Shown: positions 26,217 through 34,868 of the stretch, piece by piece
Layout of the letters: each line of letters starts with the position of its first letter
How positions within the stretch are numbered: the first letter of the stretch is position 1
NCBI RefSeq assembly: GCF_902499175.1
Contig: NZ_CABVQC010000029.1
Location: 1 to 64,000, forward strand
DNA length: 64,000 nt
Source: Burkholderia aenigmatica
GTDB taxonomy: Bacteria; Pseudomonadota; Gammaproteobacteria; Burkholderiales; Burkholderiaceae
Direction: 5' to 3'
Notes under the pieces: model-generated
Seen by the model: only the letters and a program-made list of their open reading frames with translations
Told to the model about the DNA's origin: nothing
The model's database searches: none
Made by a program: the position numbers and the translations under genes

Positions 26217-27102
26217 CGAACAATTGCCGCACGATCCGCCGCTGCGCGCGGTGCGTGCGTTCGAAGCGTTCGCGCGTCTCGGGTCGGTCACCGCGGCGGC
26301 GGGCGAGCTCGACATCACGCCGTCGGCTGTGAGCCATCAGCTGCAGCTGCTCGAAGCGTTCATCCAGACGCCGCTGACGGTGCGCGAGGGCCGGCTGCTC
26401 GCGCTCACCGACGAAGGCCGCGACTACTACCGCTCGATCAGCGCCGCGTTCTCCGTGCTGCGCAGCGCGACGCGCTTCGTGCGCGACCGGTCGTCGCTGC
26501 GGCAGATCACCGTCAGCCTGATTCCGCTGCTCGGCATCGGCTGGTTCATTCCGCGGCTGCACGCGTTCCTGGCGGACAACACCGACGTCGACGTGACGGT
26601 GCTGTACGCGCATCACCGCAACTACCGCAGCGATGCGTCGGACCTGTCGATCCGCTTCGGCACCGGCGACTGGCCCGGCTACCGCTGCGAGCGGCTGCTG
26701 CCAGGCGCGATGGTGCCGATGTGCAGTCCGGCGTTCCTGAAGCGTCACGGGCCGTTCCGCACGCCGGCCGATCTCGCGCGCGCCCCGCTCGTGCATGACG
26801 AGGATCGCAGCACGTGGGTCAACTGGCTGCAGGGCGCGGGCGTGAAGCACGTGTCGCATGCGGTGGGGCCGATGTTCGAGGACGGCCAGTTGACGTTGAG
26901 CGCCGCACGCGCGGATCTCGGCGCGGCGTTGCTGCGCGCGCCGCTGGTCGAGCGCGAGCTGGCGAATGGCGAGCTCGTGAAGCTGTTCGATCACGCGCTC
27001 GACGACGGGCGCGATTACTACCTGTGCACGCGCGCGGACGCGGACATGCCGGACGGGGCCAGGCGGCTGGCGGAGTGGCTGAGGAAGATGGCGGGGATTT
27101 GA
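26206..27102 (+). CDS. LysR family regulator, GcvA-like
   Basis: A 298-residue regulator. The helix-turn-helix region (PPLRAVRAFEAFARLGSVTAAAGELDITPSAVSHQLQLLE) is typical of the GcvA/AmpR subgroup, and the effector domain spans about 90-295. It is divergent from the binding-protein/hydrolase operon, its likely target. The start codon lies inside a copy of a repeated ACATGAAAAATAT motif, so the gene may control its own expression. No unusual residues are noted. Confidence 0.93.
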   Translation: MKNIEQLPHDPPLRAVRAFEAFARLGSVTAAAGELDITPSAVSHQLQLLEAFIQTPLTVREGRLLALTDEGRDYYRSISAAFSVLRSATRFVRDRSSLRQITVSLIPLLGIGWFIPRLHAFLADNTDVDVTVLYAHHRNYRSDASDLSIRFGTGDWPGYRCERLLPGAMVPMCSPAFLKRHGPFRTPADLARAPLVHDEDRSTWVNWLQGAGVKHVSHAVGPMFEDGQLTLSAARADLGAALLRAPLVERELANGELVKLFDHALDDGRDYYLCTRADADMPDGARRLAEWLRKMAGI

Positions 27103-27224
27103 GGGGGGTGCGTCCTGTCAACCGAACCGGGCATCAGGCGTCGGCATTCGCGCCTGCCATGCCGCAACCTTGCATTTGCCCGGCCGGATATCGATGATGG
27201 GTGCGTCAAGTAACGGAGGTTGCA

Positions 27225-27434
27225 ATGAGCACCATCCCGGTCGACCTGTCAGATGACCAGCATGCCGCGTTGACCCTTATCGCAGCAAACCAGAACCGCT
27301 CCTGCGCCGAGATCATCGGCGACGCGATCGATACCTGTATCGCGCGACACAAAGAGACACTTGCCAACAATGTGTTCGGTCTATTGAAAGGGCGCGTGAG
27401 CGTAAGCCAGGAGAACCTGCGCTCGGAGTGGTGA
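27225..27434 (+). CDS. Small antitoxin-like protein without a toxin partner
   Basis: A 69-residue protein starting MSTIPVDLSDDQHAALTLIA, with GGAGG at 27215-27219. The N-terminus reads like a ribbon-helix-helix DNA-binding strand-helix (IPVDLSDDQHAALTLIAANQNRSCAEIIGDAI), as in VapB/ParD-type antitoxins. Its C-terminus (ENLRSEW) overlaps a GTG at 27431 in the GTGA arrangement typical of toxin-antitoxin pairs. The frame that follows begins VKA, like many PIN toxins, but then becomes Pro-rich nonsense. It is probably an orphan antitoxin left after toxin loss. Confidence in the gene is moderate. Confidence 0.65.
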   Translation: MSTIPVDLSDDQHAALTLIAANQNRSCAEIIGDAIDTCIARHKETLANNVFGLLKGRVSVSQENLRSEW

Positions 27435-27715
27435 AGGCGCGTACCGCCCCGTCAACCGAACCTCCTTCGGTGCCGCCAGGAGTCGATCCGCCGGGACGAC
27501 CGACTGTCGATGCCCCCCCTCCACCTGCTGAGGCCCAGGCGTCTCGCCTGCTCGCCCCATGCGTCCCCACTCCCCCGCAAGCCCCACCCAATCAAGGGCC
27601 GGAAGCAGATAGAAATTCTCGATGCCCCGGATTGAAACAAGCAATTTCACAAACTCAGGGTGAACCCGGATACTGGCAACACTCCACTCACCACTGAAGC
27701 AAAGGAATTCTCCAG
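27435..27715. other. Gap between antitoxin-like gene and ahpC, possible toxin remnant
   Basis: I find no intact gene here. The plus-strand frame opening at the GTG (27431) loses protein-like composition within four codons. A minus-strand stretch (about 27540-27650) encodes the hydrophobic peptide MKLLVSIRGIENFYLLPALDW but has no recognisable family. The ahpC promoter must lie towards its right end; I could not identify an OxyR site with confidence. Confidence 0.35.
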
Positions 27716-28279
27716 ATGCCGATCATCAACACCCAAATCAAGCCGTTCAAGGCAACCGCATACCACAATGGCGATTTCGTGCCCGTCTCGGAAGAGAACT
27801 TCAAGGGCAAGTGGTCCGTCGTCGTGTTCTACCCGGCCGACTTCACGTTCGTCTGCCCGACCGAACTGGGCGACCTCGCCGACCGTTACGCGGAATTCCA
27901 GAAGCTGGGTGTCGAAATCTACGGCGTGTCGACCGACACGCACTTCACGCACAAGGCCTGGCACGACACGTCGGACACGATCGGCAAGATCAAGTACCCG
28001 ATGATCGGCGACCCGACGCTCACGCTGTCGCGCAACTTCGACGTGCTGATCGAGGAAGAAGGGATGGCCCTGCGCGGCACGTTCGTGATCAACCCGGAAG
28101 GCGAGATCAAGCTGTGCGAAATCCACGACAACGGCATCGGCCGCGACGCAGGCGAACTGCTGCGCAAGGTGCAGGCTGCGCAATACATCGCGGCGCACCC
28201 GGGTGAAGTGTGCCCGGCCAAGTGGACGCCGGGTGCGGAAACGCTGACCCCGTCGCTCGACCTGATCGGCAAGATCTGA
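27716..28279 (+). CDS. ahpC: Alkyl hydroperoxide reductase subunit C (peroxiredoxin)
   Basis: A 187-residue typical 2-Cys peroxiredoxin. The peroxidatic Cys47 lies in FYPADFTFVCPTELGD and the resolving Cys in HPGEVCPAKW near residue 166. AAAGGA precedes the ATG. It reduces H2O2 and organic hydroperoxides in the cytosol, using electrons from AhpF, encoded 128 bp downstream. Regulation by OxyR is usual for the family, but I did not verify a site. Sequence and length are entirely standard (MPIINTQIKPF...LDLIGKI). Confidence 0.97.
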   Translation: MPIINTQIKPFKATAYHNGDFVPVSEENFKGKWSVVVFYPADFTFVCPTELGDLADRYAEFQKLGVEIYGVSTDTHFTHKAWHDTSDTIGKIKYPMIGDPTLTLSRNFDVLIEEEGMALRGTFVINPEGEIKLCEIHDNGIGRDAGELLRKVQAAQYIAAHPGEVCPAKWTPGAETLTPSLDLIGKI

Positions 28280-28289
28280 CGATCGCTCC

Positions 28290-28311
28290 GCGCGCCTCGC
28301 TCGAGGCGCGC
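28290..28311 (+). other. Strong hairpin between ahpC and ahpF
   Basis: GCGCGCCTCG (28290-28299) and CGAGGCGCGC (28302-28311) form a 10-bp stem just after the ahpC stop, with no T run behind it. It probably protects the 3' end of ahpC mRNA or lowers ahpF expression relative to ahpC, as is common for this pair. Confidence 0.5.
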
Positions 28312-28407
28312 GAGACACACCAACACGGGCCGCTGCAGCATGCGGCCCGCGCCCTCCTCCGGCACGACGTGCCCGACCAGAATCATTAATACGGAATCCG
28401 AAACGCC

Positions 28408-30006
28408 ATGCTCGACGCCAATCTCAAGAACCAACTCAAAGCGTACCTCGAAAAGATCACGCGCCCGATCGAACTCGTCGCCTCGCTCGACGACAGCGCG
28501 AAATCGCAGGAACTGCTGGCGCTGCTGAACGAGATTGCGTCGCTGACGGATCGCGTGACCGTGACCGAACGCCGCGACGACGCCGAGCGCAAGCCGTCGT
28601 TCTCGATCGGCGAGCCCGGCAAGCCGGCCGGCATCCGCTTCGCCGGCATCCCGATGGGCCACGAATTCACGTCGCTCGTGCTCGCGCTGCTGCAGACGGG
28701 CGGCCACCCGATCAAGCTCGACGACGACGTGATCGAACAGATCCGCGCACTCGACGGCGACTACGCGTTCGAGACGTATTTCTCGCTGTCGTGCCAGAAC
28801 TGCCCGGAGGTCGTGCAAGCGCTGAACGTGATGTCGCTGGTCAATCCGCGCATCCGTCACGTCGCGATCGACGGCGCGCTGTTCCAGAGCGAAGTCGAGT
28901 CGCGCCAGATCATGGCCGTGCCGACGATGTTCCTGAACGGCGCATCGTTCGGCCAGGGCCGCAGCAGCGTGAAGGAAATCCTCGCGAAGCTCGACACGGG
29001 TGCGAGCGCACGTGCCGCGAAGTCGCTCGAGAACAAGCCGGTGTTCGATACGCTGATCGTCGGCGGCGGCCCGGCAGGTGCGGCGGCGGCGATCTACTCG
29101 GCGCGCAAGGGCATTGCGACGGGCGTCGTGGCCGAGCGCTTCGGCGGCCAGGTGCTCGACACGATGGCAATCGAGAACTTCGTGTCGGTGCAGGAAACCG
29201 AAGGGCCGAAGTTCGCGACCGCGCTCGAACAGCACGTGAAGCAGTACGACGTCGACATCATGGACGTGCAGCGCGCCGACGCGCTGATTCCGGGCGACGT
29301 GCACCAGATCCGCCTCGCGAATGGCGCGGTGCTGAAGGCGAAGACGATCGTCCTCGCGACCGGCGCACGCTGGCGCGAAATCAACGTGCCGGGCGAGCGC
29401 GAATACCGCAACCGCGGTGTCGCGTACTGCCCGCACTGCGACGGCCCGCTGTTCAAGGGCAAGCGTGTCGCGGTGGTCGGCGGCGGCAACTCGGGTGTCG
29501 AGGCCGCGATCGACCTCGCCGGCATCGTGAAGGCCGTCACGCTGATCGAATACGGCGCACAACTGCGCGCGGACGAAGTGCTGCAGCGCAAGCTGCGCAG
29601 CCTGCCGAACGTGACGATCGTCACGCAGGCGCAAACGACCGAGCTGACCGGCGACGGCAGCAAGCTGAACGGGCTCGTCTACAAGGATCTGCGCTCGGGC
29701 GACACGCAGCGCATCGATCTGGAAGGCGTGTTCGTGCAGATCGGCCTCGTGCCGAACACCGAATGGCTGAAGGGTACGGTCGAACTGTCGAAGCACGGCG
29801 AAATCGTCGTCGATGCGCGCGGCGCGACGTCGGTGCCGGGCGTGTTCGCGGCCGGCGACGTGACGACGGTGCCGTTCAAGCAGATCGTGATCGCGGTCGG
29901 TGAAGGCGCGAAGGCATCGCTCGGCGCGTTCGACCACCTGATCCGGCAGGACGTGACGCCGGTTGCCGCCGCGCAACCGCAGGCCGAGGAAGCGGTCGCC
30001 GCGTAA
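28408..30006 (+). CDS. ahpF: Alkyl hydroperoxide reductase subunit F
   Basis: A 532-residue flavoprotein disulfide reductase. The N-terminal domain (about 1-200) has two thioredoxin-like folds with the redox CxxC C129-C132 (SCQNCPEV). The C-terminal thioredoxin-reductase-like part has an FAD motif (DTLIVGGGPAGAAAAIYSARKG), the CxxC C341-C344 (YCPHCDGP), an NAD(P)H site (VAVVGGGNSGVEAAIDLAG) and the terminal FAD motif (VPGVFAAGDVTTVPFKQI). It passes electrons from NADH to AhpC. Both redox centres are intact. A rho-independent terminator follows at 30045. Confidence 0.97.
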   Translation: MLDANLKNQLKAYLEKITRPIELVASLDDSAKSQELLALLNEIASLTDRVTVTERRDDAERKPSFSIGEPGKPAGIRFAGIPMGHEFTSLVLALLQTGGHPIKLDDDVIEQIRALDGDYAFETYFSLSCQNCPEVVQALNVMSLVNPRIRHVAIDGALFQSEVESRQIMAVPTMFLNGASFGQGRSSVKEILAKLDTGASARAAKSLENKPVFDTLIVGGGPAGAAAAIYSARKGIATGVVAERFGGQVLDTMAIENFVSVQETEGPKFATALEQHVKQYDVDIMDVQRADALIPGDVHQIRLANGAVLKAKTIVLATGARWREINVPGEREYRNRGVAYCPHCDGPLFKGKRVAVVGGGNSGVEAAIDLAGIVKAVTLIEYGAQLRADEVLQRKLRSLPNVTIVTQAQTTELTGDGSKLNGLVYKDLRSGDTQRIDLEGVFVQIGLVPNTEWLKGTVELSKHGEIVVDARGATSVPGVFAAGDVTTVPFKQIVIAVGEGAKASLGAFDHLIRQDVTPVAAAQPQAEEAVAA

Positions 30007-30044
30007 CGCGCGTCAGCCCATCGGCACAACAGTTTGTCTCTCTT

Positions 30045-30085
30045 GGCCCCGCATGCTTTGGTCGGCGTGCGGGGTCCTTTTTTTT
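30045..30085 (+). terminator. Rho-independent terminator of ahpCF
   Basis: The stem CCCCGCATGC (30047-30056) with GCGTGCGGGG (30065-30074) contains one G-T pair. It has an 8-base loop and is followed by TCC and a run of eight T (30078-30085). Confidence 0.85.
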
Positions 30086-30132
30086 GTGAATCCATGACGG
30101 GCAGGGAACGAAGGTTGAAGCAGCCTCCCCCT

Positions 30133-31047
30133 CTACACGGCCGACATCAACCTGACGATTTCCCGCCGAAGAAAGTTCGCGGCCGGACCGAGCCGCCGCC
30201 CCGCACGCGTGACCACGTAGCGATCGAAAGCGCGCGCAATGGGATGATCGAGCGGCACCGCGACGACCTGCCCTGCGGCGATCCTCTCCTGGGCCGCGGT
30301 ACGCGTCATGAACGCAACACCGAGATTCTGTGCCGCAATCGCGACTGCCGTCGAAAACCGGTCGCAGCGGAACGCTGGAACGTACGTGCGCCCGATATCG
30401 GCCAGGATCGCATCGACGTGCGCCTGCAACCCGAACTCGGCGGGCATGAAGACAATGCGCTCGTTGACGAGCGCTTCCATCTTCACCGATTTGCGCGAAG
30501 CCATCGGATGGTTCACCGAGAAGATCGCGCAGATGGGCTCGCTCCGGAACAGGCGCGCGTTCAATGTCGGATCCGTCGTCGCGCCGATCGACACACAGAC
30601 ATCGACCTGGTCCTCCCGCGTCATCGACAGGAGTTGCGGAAGCGAGCCGGTGCGCAACTCCACGGTGATATCCGGATATTTCTCCAGGAACGGCTTGAGG
30701 ACGATCGAGACCAGGCTCGCTACCGCCCCTTCGCCGACGGCGATCGTGACCTGCCCCCGCTTGAGGCCGCGATATTCGTCGAGTTGCGTGCGAAACCGGC
30801 GGGCGTTGCGCTCGCAGTCGCGAAAATAATCGACCGCCATCCGCCCCGCTTCCGTCAACGCCATTTCCCGGCCGCGACGCGTCACCAGCGATAGCCGAAG
30901 CTCACGCTCGGCAACGGCAACCTGCCGACTGATCGTCGATACGTTCACATCCAGCCCCAGCGCTGCCTGGCGCATCCCGCCGTACGTGGCGATCGCGGCC
31001 AGGTATTGCAGCGTGCGCTCCGAAAGACTCCATTCGACCGTATCCAA
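30133..31047 (-). CDS. LysR family regulator, proposed TTG start
   Basis: A 304-residue regulator. The open frame reaches much further upstream, but the family fold begins at DTVEWSLSERTLQYLAAIATYGGMRQAALGLDVNVSTISRQV. The best start is the TTG at 31047, which has GGGAG 6-7 bases ahead. This choice also leaves the palindrome TTGCA-N5-TGCAA (31062-31076) outside the coding region. The effector domain runs from about 95 to 300. It is divergent from the YfcC transporter and amidohydrolase genes, which it probably regulates. Function is certain at family level only, and the start is uncertain. Confidence 0.85.
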   Translation of the reverse strand: MDTVEWSLSERTLQYLAAIATYGGMRQAALGLDVNVSTISRQVAVAERELRLSLVTRRGREMALTEAGRMAVDYFRDCERNARRFRTQLDEYRGLKRGQVTIAVGEGAVASLVSIVLKPFLEKYPDITVELRTGSLPQLLSMTREDQVDVCVSIGATTDPTLNARLFRSEPICAIFSVNHPMASRKSVKMEALVNERIVFMPAEFGLQAHVDAILADIGRTYVPAFRCDRFSTAVAIAAQNLGVAFMTRTAAQERIAAGQVVAVPLDHPIARAFDRYVVTRAGRRLGPAANFLRREIVRLMSAV

Positions 31048-31059
31048 CGCAGGCTCCCG

Positions 31060-31078
31060 TGTTGCATTCAATGCAACA
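31060..31078. promoter_or_regulatory. LysR-type operator palindrome
   Basis: TGTTGCATT-C-AATGCAACA is a perfect dyad. Its core TTGCA-TTCAA-TGCAA fits the T-N11-A LysR box. It sits between the divergent lysR gene (start 31047) and the transporter gene (start 31220), as expected for autoregulation plus control of the target. Confidence 0.7.
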
Positions 31079-31219
31079 TTCTCGCCGCGATCCGAGCAAC
31101 TTTCCAGATCGATCTTCCCTGATACTGCGCCCCGGAGCCGGTCAGGGAATGCCACCAGCCGGCGTCGAACCAGAAAGGCCGAGTGGCCTGGCACTCGAGC
31201 ACAACAACGGAGGAGCAAC

Positions 31220-32650
31220 ATGAACGACACCAGACGGTCAGTCGACGGCGCGTGGCAACCACGCCCGCCAACCCGCGCGCGCAGCGGCAAGGAGCCGATC
31301 AGCCCCTATGTGCTGCTGTTCGTCATGCTGGTGGCCGCCACCATCGCGACCTGGATCGTGCCGTCCGGCGAGTTTGCCCGTACGGTCAGCAACGGCATCG
31401 GCTTCGTCGTGCCGAACAGCCTGAAACCGGTTGCCGGGCACGGCGTGATGCCGGGCGAGATGTTTGTCGCGCTGGCAAAGGGGATGATCTCGTCCGCGCC
31501 CATCATCTTCCTGATCCTGTTCACCGGCGGCGCACTGGCCGTACTCGAGTCGACCGGCGCCGTCCGCAGTGCACTCGCGCTGGTCAAGCCGGGAGCGCGC
31601 GCACATTGGTACGTCGCCATCATTTGCTGCATCTTTTCGCTGCTCGGCACACTCGGCGTGGTGACGAATTCGGTCGTCGCGTTCGTCCCGCTCGGGCTGC
31701 TGCTCGCAGAGTCGATGCAACTGCCGAAAGAAACCGGCGCCGGCATGATCTACCTGGGCACCTATGCCGGCTTCAACACGGGCATCCTCAATCCGGTCAC
31801 AACCGGACTGTCGCAACGCCTGGCCGGGCTGCCGATGTTTTCCGGCATGACGTTCCGGGTAGGCGTGTATGTCGCGTTCGTGGCGGCCACGATCATTTTC
31901 CTCGTCGCCCGAATCCACGCCTGTCGAACGAATGACGCAGCGGCTTCCGATCCGGCGATCCCCGGGGCCCGCACCCTGCCGCCCTCGTCCGCGCAACGGT
32001 TCAACGCCCGGCAACTCGCTGTCATCGGCATCGTGGTCGTGTGCCTGGCGATCTTCGTTTACGGTTCGTCGACGCGCAACTGGGCCGAGATCGAAATGGT
32101 CGCGATGTTTCTCGTCATGGCCATCGCTGCAGGGATCGTGAGCGGCATGCGCCCGGGCGCGATCGCGGACACCTTCCTTCACGGCTGCGGCGGGCTCGTC
32201 AAGGGCGCGCTCGTGGTCGGCATGGCACGGGCCATCTCGATCGTGCTCGCCGACGGCAGGATCATGGACCCGATCGTCAACGCGCTTGCCGGCATGCTTG
32301 CACCGCTCGACGCCACGATGGCTGCGATCTGCATGTTCCTGAGCGCCGCGTTGATCCATGTCGGAATCTCGTCAGGGTCCGGCGAATCCGCGGTGCTCAT
32401 CCCGATCTTCGCACCGCTCGGCGACACGCTGCACCTGACCCGACAGGTCACGGTACATGCCGTGCTGCTCGGCGAAGGCATCGTCAATTGCTTCAACCCG
32501 ACTTCCGGCGTCCTGATGGCCGTACTCGCAACGTCCGGCATCTCCTACGTCAAGTGGGTGCGTTTCGTCACGCCGCTGCTGATTGCCTGGTTCGCCATCT
32601 GCGTCGTCGCCATTGCGACTGGCGTCGCCATACATTGGGGCCCCTTCTAG
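31220..32650 (+). CDS. YfcC/DcuC-type transporter
   Basis: A 476-residue inner-membrane protein with about 11-12 hydrophobic segments. AGGAG (31211-31215) precedes the ATG. It matches the YfcC family related to C4-dicarboxylate/arginine carriers (Pfam C4-dicarboxylate anaerobic carrier fold). Examples are ATWIVPSGEF, FLILFTGGALAVLESTGAVRSAL, GVVTNSVVAFVPLG, IYLGTYAGFNTGILNPVTTGLSQ and LIHVGISSGSGESAVLIPIFAPLGD. It is followed 26 bp later by an M20D aminoacylase-like gene. The substrate is therefore probably an N-acylated or conjugated amino acid or small peptide. That is inference. Confidence 0.88.
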   Translation: MNDTRRSVDGAWQPRPPTRARSGKEPISPYVLLFVMLVAATIATWIVPSGEFARTVSNGIGFVVPNSLKPVAGHGVMPGEMFVALAKGMISSAPIIFLILFTGGALAVLESTGAVRSALALVKPGARAHWYVAIICCIFSLLGTLGVVTNSVVAFVPLGLLLAESMQLPKETGAGMIYLGTYAGFNTGILNPVTTGLSQRLAGLPMFSGMTFRVGVYVAFVAATIIFLVARIHACRTNDAAASDPAIPGARTLPPSSAQRFNARQLAVIGIVVVCLAIFVYGSSTRNWAEIEMVAMFLVMAIAAGIVSGMRPGAIADTFLHGCGGLVKGALVVGMARAISIVLADGRIMDPIVNALAGMLAPLDATMAAICMFLSAALIHVGISSGSGESAVLIPIFAPLGDTLHLTRQVTVHAVLLGEGIVNCFNPTSGVLMAVLATSGISYVKWVRFVTPLLIAWFAICVVAIATGVAIHWGPF

Positions 32651-32676
32651 TCGTCCTCATTTTTCCTGGATCGCAC

Positions 32677-33867
32677 ATGCTTTTACCTGACCTCAGCTCC
32701 ATTCCCGATCTGCAGCCGCTTGGCGATGACCTGCGCAAGCTCCGCTATACGCTGCATTGCTGCCCTGAACTGGCATTCGAGGAAGTGCAGACCGCCGAAA
32801 TCGTGGCAACTCGCCTGAAGGAATATGGCTACACGGTCGCGACGGGCATCGCCGGTACCGGCGTGGTCGGCACGCTGCGGCTGGGTTCCGGCAAACGTCG
32901 CATCGGGATCCGCGCCGACATGGACGCGTTGCCGATCGACGAACGCAATACGTTCGATCACAAGAGCCGCCATCCGGGACGCATGCATGCATGCGGTCAT
33001 GACGGCCATACCGCAATGTTGCTCGGCGCGGCCCGGCACCTTGCCCAACGCAGGAGATTCGACGGCACCGTACATCTGATCTTCCAGCCTGCCGAGGAGC
33101 GCGGCTTCGACAGCGGTGCCCGACGCATGGTCGAGCAAGGCCTTTTCACGCGTTTTCCGTGTGACGCGGTGTTCGCCATGCACAATCATCCGGGCGCGCC
33201 GGCCGGTACGTTCATGTTTCGCACCGGGCCTTTCATGGCCGCGGGAGACCGTGTCTTCGTGAAGATCATCGGCAAGGGCGGGCACGCCGCCCGCCCGCAC
33301 CTGGCCAACGACCCGATCGTCGCGGCAGGCAGCATCGTGATGGCGTTGCAGACCATCGTGTCGCGCAACGTCGATCCGACGCAGTCCGCGGTCGTGACGA
33401 TCGGAAAGATCGCGGGCGGATCGGCCCCGAACGTGATCCCGGGCGAAGTCGAGTTGAGCATCAGCGTCCGGTCGTTCGATGCGGATGTCCGGCGGATGCT
33501 GAAAGAAAGAATCACCGCGCTCGTGCACGCGCAGGCCGACAGTTACGGCCTCTGCGCCGTCGTCGATTACGTGGAAGGCTACCCGGTGGTGACGAACAGC
33601 GCGGCCGAAACCGAGCTTGCGATCAAAGTCGCGAAAGAACTGGTGGGCGACGCGCAAGTGACGGAACAGATGGCTCCGTTGATGGGCAGCGAGGACTTCG
33701 CCTACATGTTGCAGGCGTGCCCCGGCAGCTTCCTGCGGATTGGCAATGGCCCGACCGACGGCGGGAATACGCTGCACAGCGCGACCTACGACTTCAACGA
33801 TGAAAACCTGGTCGTCGGTTCCGCGTTCTGGTCCAGACTGGTCGAACGCTATCTACCTGTCGCATGA
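32677..33867 (+). CDS. M20D amidohydrolase (hippurate / N-acyl-amino acid hydrolase type)
   Basis: This 396-residue protein has the M20D signature: LRYTLHCCPELAFEE, IGIRADMDALPIDE, RMHACGHDGHTAMLLGAA, IFQPAEERGFDSGARRMVEQGLF, AMHNHPG, GKGGHAARPHLANDPI, and LMGSEDFAYMLQACPG. All metal ligands of the family (the Cys, His, Glu and His positions) are present. It hydrolyses an amide-linked amino acid conjugate such as hippurate, indole-acetyl-amino acid or N-acetyl-amino acid. With the YfcC transporter upstream (26 bp) and the divergent LysR it forms a probable uptake-and-hydrolysis unit. Confidence 0.92.
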   Translation: MLLPDLSSIPDLQPLGDDLRKLRYTLHCCPELAFEEVQTAEIVATRLKEYGYTVATGIAGTGVVGTLRLGSGKRRIGIRADMDALPIDERNTFDHKSRHPGRMHACGHDGHTAMLLGAARHLAQRRRFDGTVHLIFQPAEERGFDSGARRMVEQGLFTRFPCDAVFAMHNHPGAPAGTFMFRTGPFMAAGDRVFVKIIGKGGHAARPHLANDPIVAAGSIVMALQTIVSRNVDPTQSAVVTIGKIAGGSAPNVIPGEVELSISVRSFDADVRRMLKERITALVHAQADSYGLCAVVDYVEGYPVVTNSAAETELAIKVAKELVGDAQVTEQMAPLMGSEDFAYMLQACPGSFLRIGNGPTDGGNTLHSATYDFNDENLVVGSAFWSRLVERYLPVA

Positions 33868-33943
33868 GCGATCGATGGCAGCCACGCCGAACTGCTCGCG
33901 TGGCGCCCATCGTCGCGCTTCGTTTCAACACGCACAGCCGACA

Positions 33944-34708
33944 TCATTTCGTACCGGCAGCCACACCGCCGGCCGGCGTCTTGAAATTGCTCGACTCCCT
34001 GACCAGTTGCTCGGTCATCGCGGCAGCAACCGGATTCGAGCCCGACGACGAACTGCCCTGCCGATACGAACCGCTGCTCGACGACATTGACGACATCGAC
34101 GGCGGCGGCAACGACGGGTCGAGCTTCGCCGATTCCCTGACGAGTGCAGCCGTCTCCGGCGTTTCGGATTTCGTTGCAGCGGGTGCTGCGGCCGCGTGGC
34201 GTTCGAGACCGTCACGCTTGCGCGGCGCGCGTTGCGTGACCTGCGCGGGTGCAGGCGCGGCCTGCTGCACAGCTTTGGCGGCCGGCGGCGGTGCCGGCGG
34301 GGTCGAATCCTGCGCATCGACGGTCACGACGTTGACCTTCGGCGGCGGTGCGCTCGGCTTCGTCACCGGCTGCGGTTTGTCGCTGACAACCGGCACGGCG
34401 GGAGCAGACGCAGGCGCGGCGCTGACGCGTGCAGTTGTGGCCGGCGCAGTAGGTGCCGGTGCGGGAGGTGGCGGCACAACAGCCGCCTGTTTCGGTGCCG
34501 TCGCGGCGGCCGGGGCCGGCGGCGCGATGGTGCCCTGCACTGCGTGATCGTTGCTGGCAGGCGCCGTGGCAACCGGCGCGGCCGAATCGCCGATGCCGGC
34601 ATCTTCGATCGCACGGTGGTCCGCGCGCAGGAGCATCACGTAGGCAGTGCCGGCTGCGGCTACCAGGAGCCCACCGGCGATCATCAAGGTCTTGCGGGTA
34701 CTCGTCAT
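33944..34708 (-). CDS. Single-pass membrane protein, Ala/Pro-rich
   Basis: A 254-residue protein starting MTSTRKTLMIAGGLLVAAAGTAYVMLL, one N-terminal membrane anchor (about 8-27). Beyond it is a low-complexity Ala/Pro/Val periplasmic stretch (about 45-185). A C-terminal region (about 185-254) is Ser-rich (SMSSMSSSSGSYRQGSSSSGS), then has a short amphipathic segment (NPVAAAMTEQLVRESSNFKTPAG). I recognise no family. Composition resembles membrane-envelope spacer or pilus-assembly accessory proteins. No linked genes clarify the role, and both neighbours read independently. It is a probable real gene, supported by start context and membrane anchor. Confidence 0.6.
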   Translation of the reverse strand: MTSTRKTLMIAGGLLVAAAGTAYVMLLRADHRAIEDAGIGDSAAPVATAPASNDHAVQGTIAPPAPAAATAPKQAAVVPPPPAPAPTAPATTARVSAAPASAPAVPVVSDKPQPVTKPSAPPPKVNVVTVDAQDSTPPAPPPAAKAVQQAAPAPAQVTQRAPRKRDGLERHAAAAPAATKSETPETAALVRESAKLDPSLPPPSMSSMSSSSGSYRQGSSSSGSNPVAAAMTEQLVRESSNFKTPAGGVAAGTK

Positions 34709-34868
34709 GCTTGCTCACCGCTCATATCGACGTGAACAAGCCATCATACGCGGCGATCGGCCATCGATCCCGCATGAATACATTTGGTTGCATTGTGCCG
34801 GGAACAGGTCGGCGCGGTGTTCGTCAGACGTATCGCCGCCCTGCTCCGGCACTGTCGAAACGCCGCCG

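Noticed and set aside
27428..27697. Plus-strand open frame following the antitoxin-like gene as an intact toxin
   Set aside because: After the first codons (VKA) it is Pro/Ala-rich with no PIN-domain acidic residues, so it is not a functional toxin.
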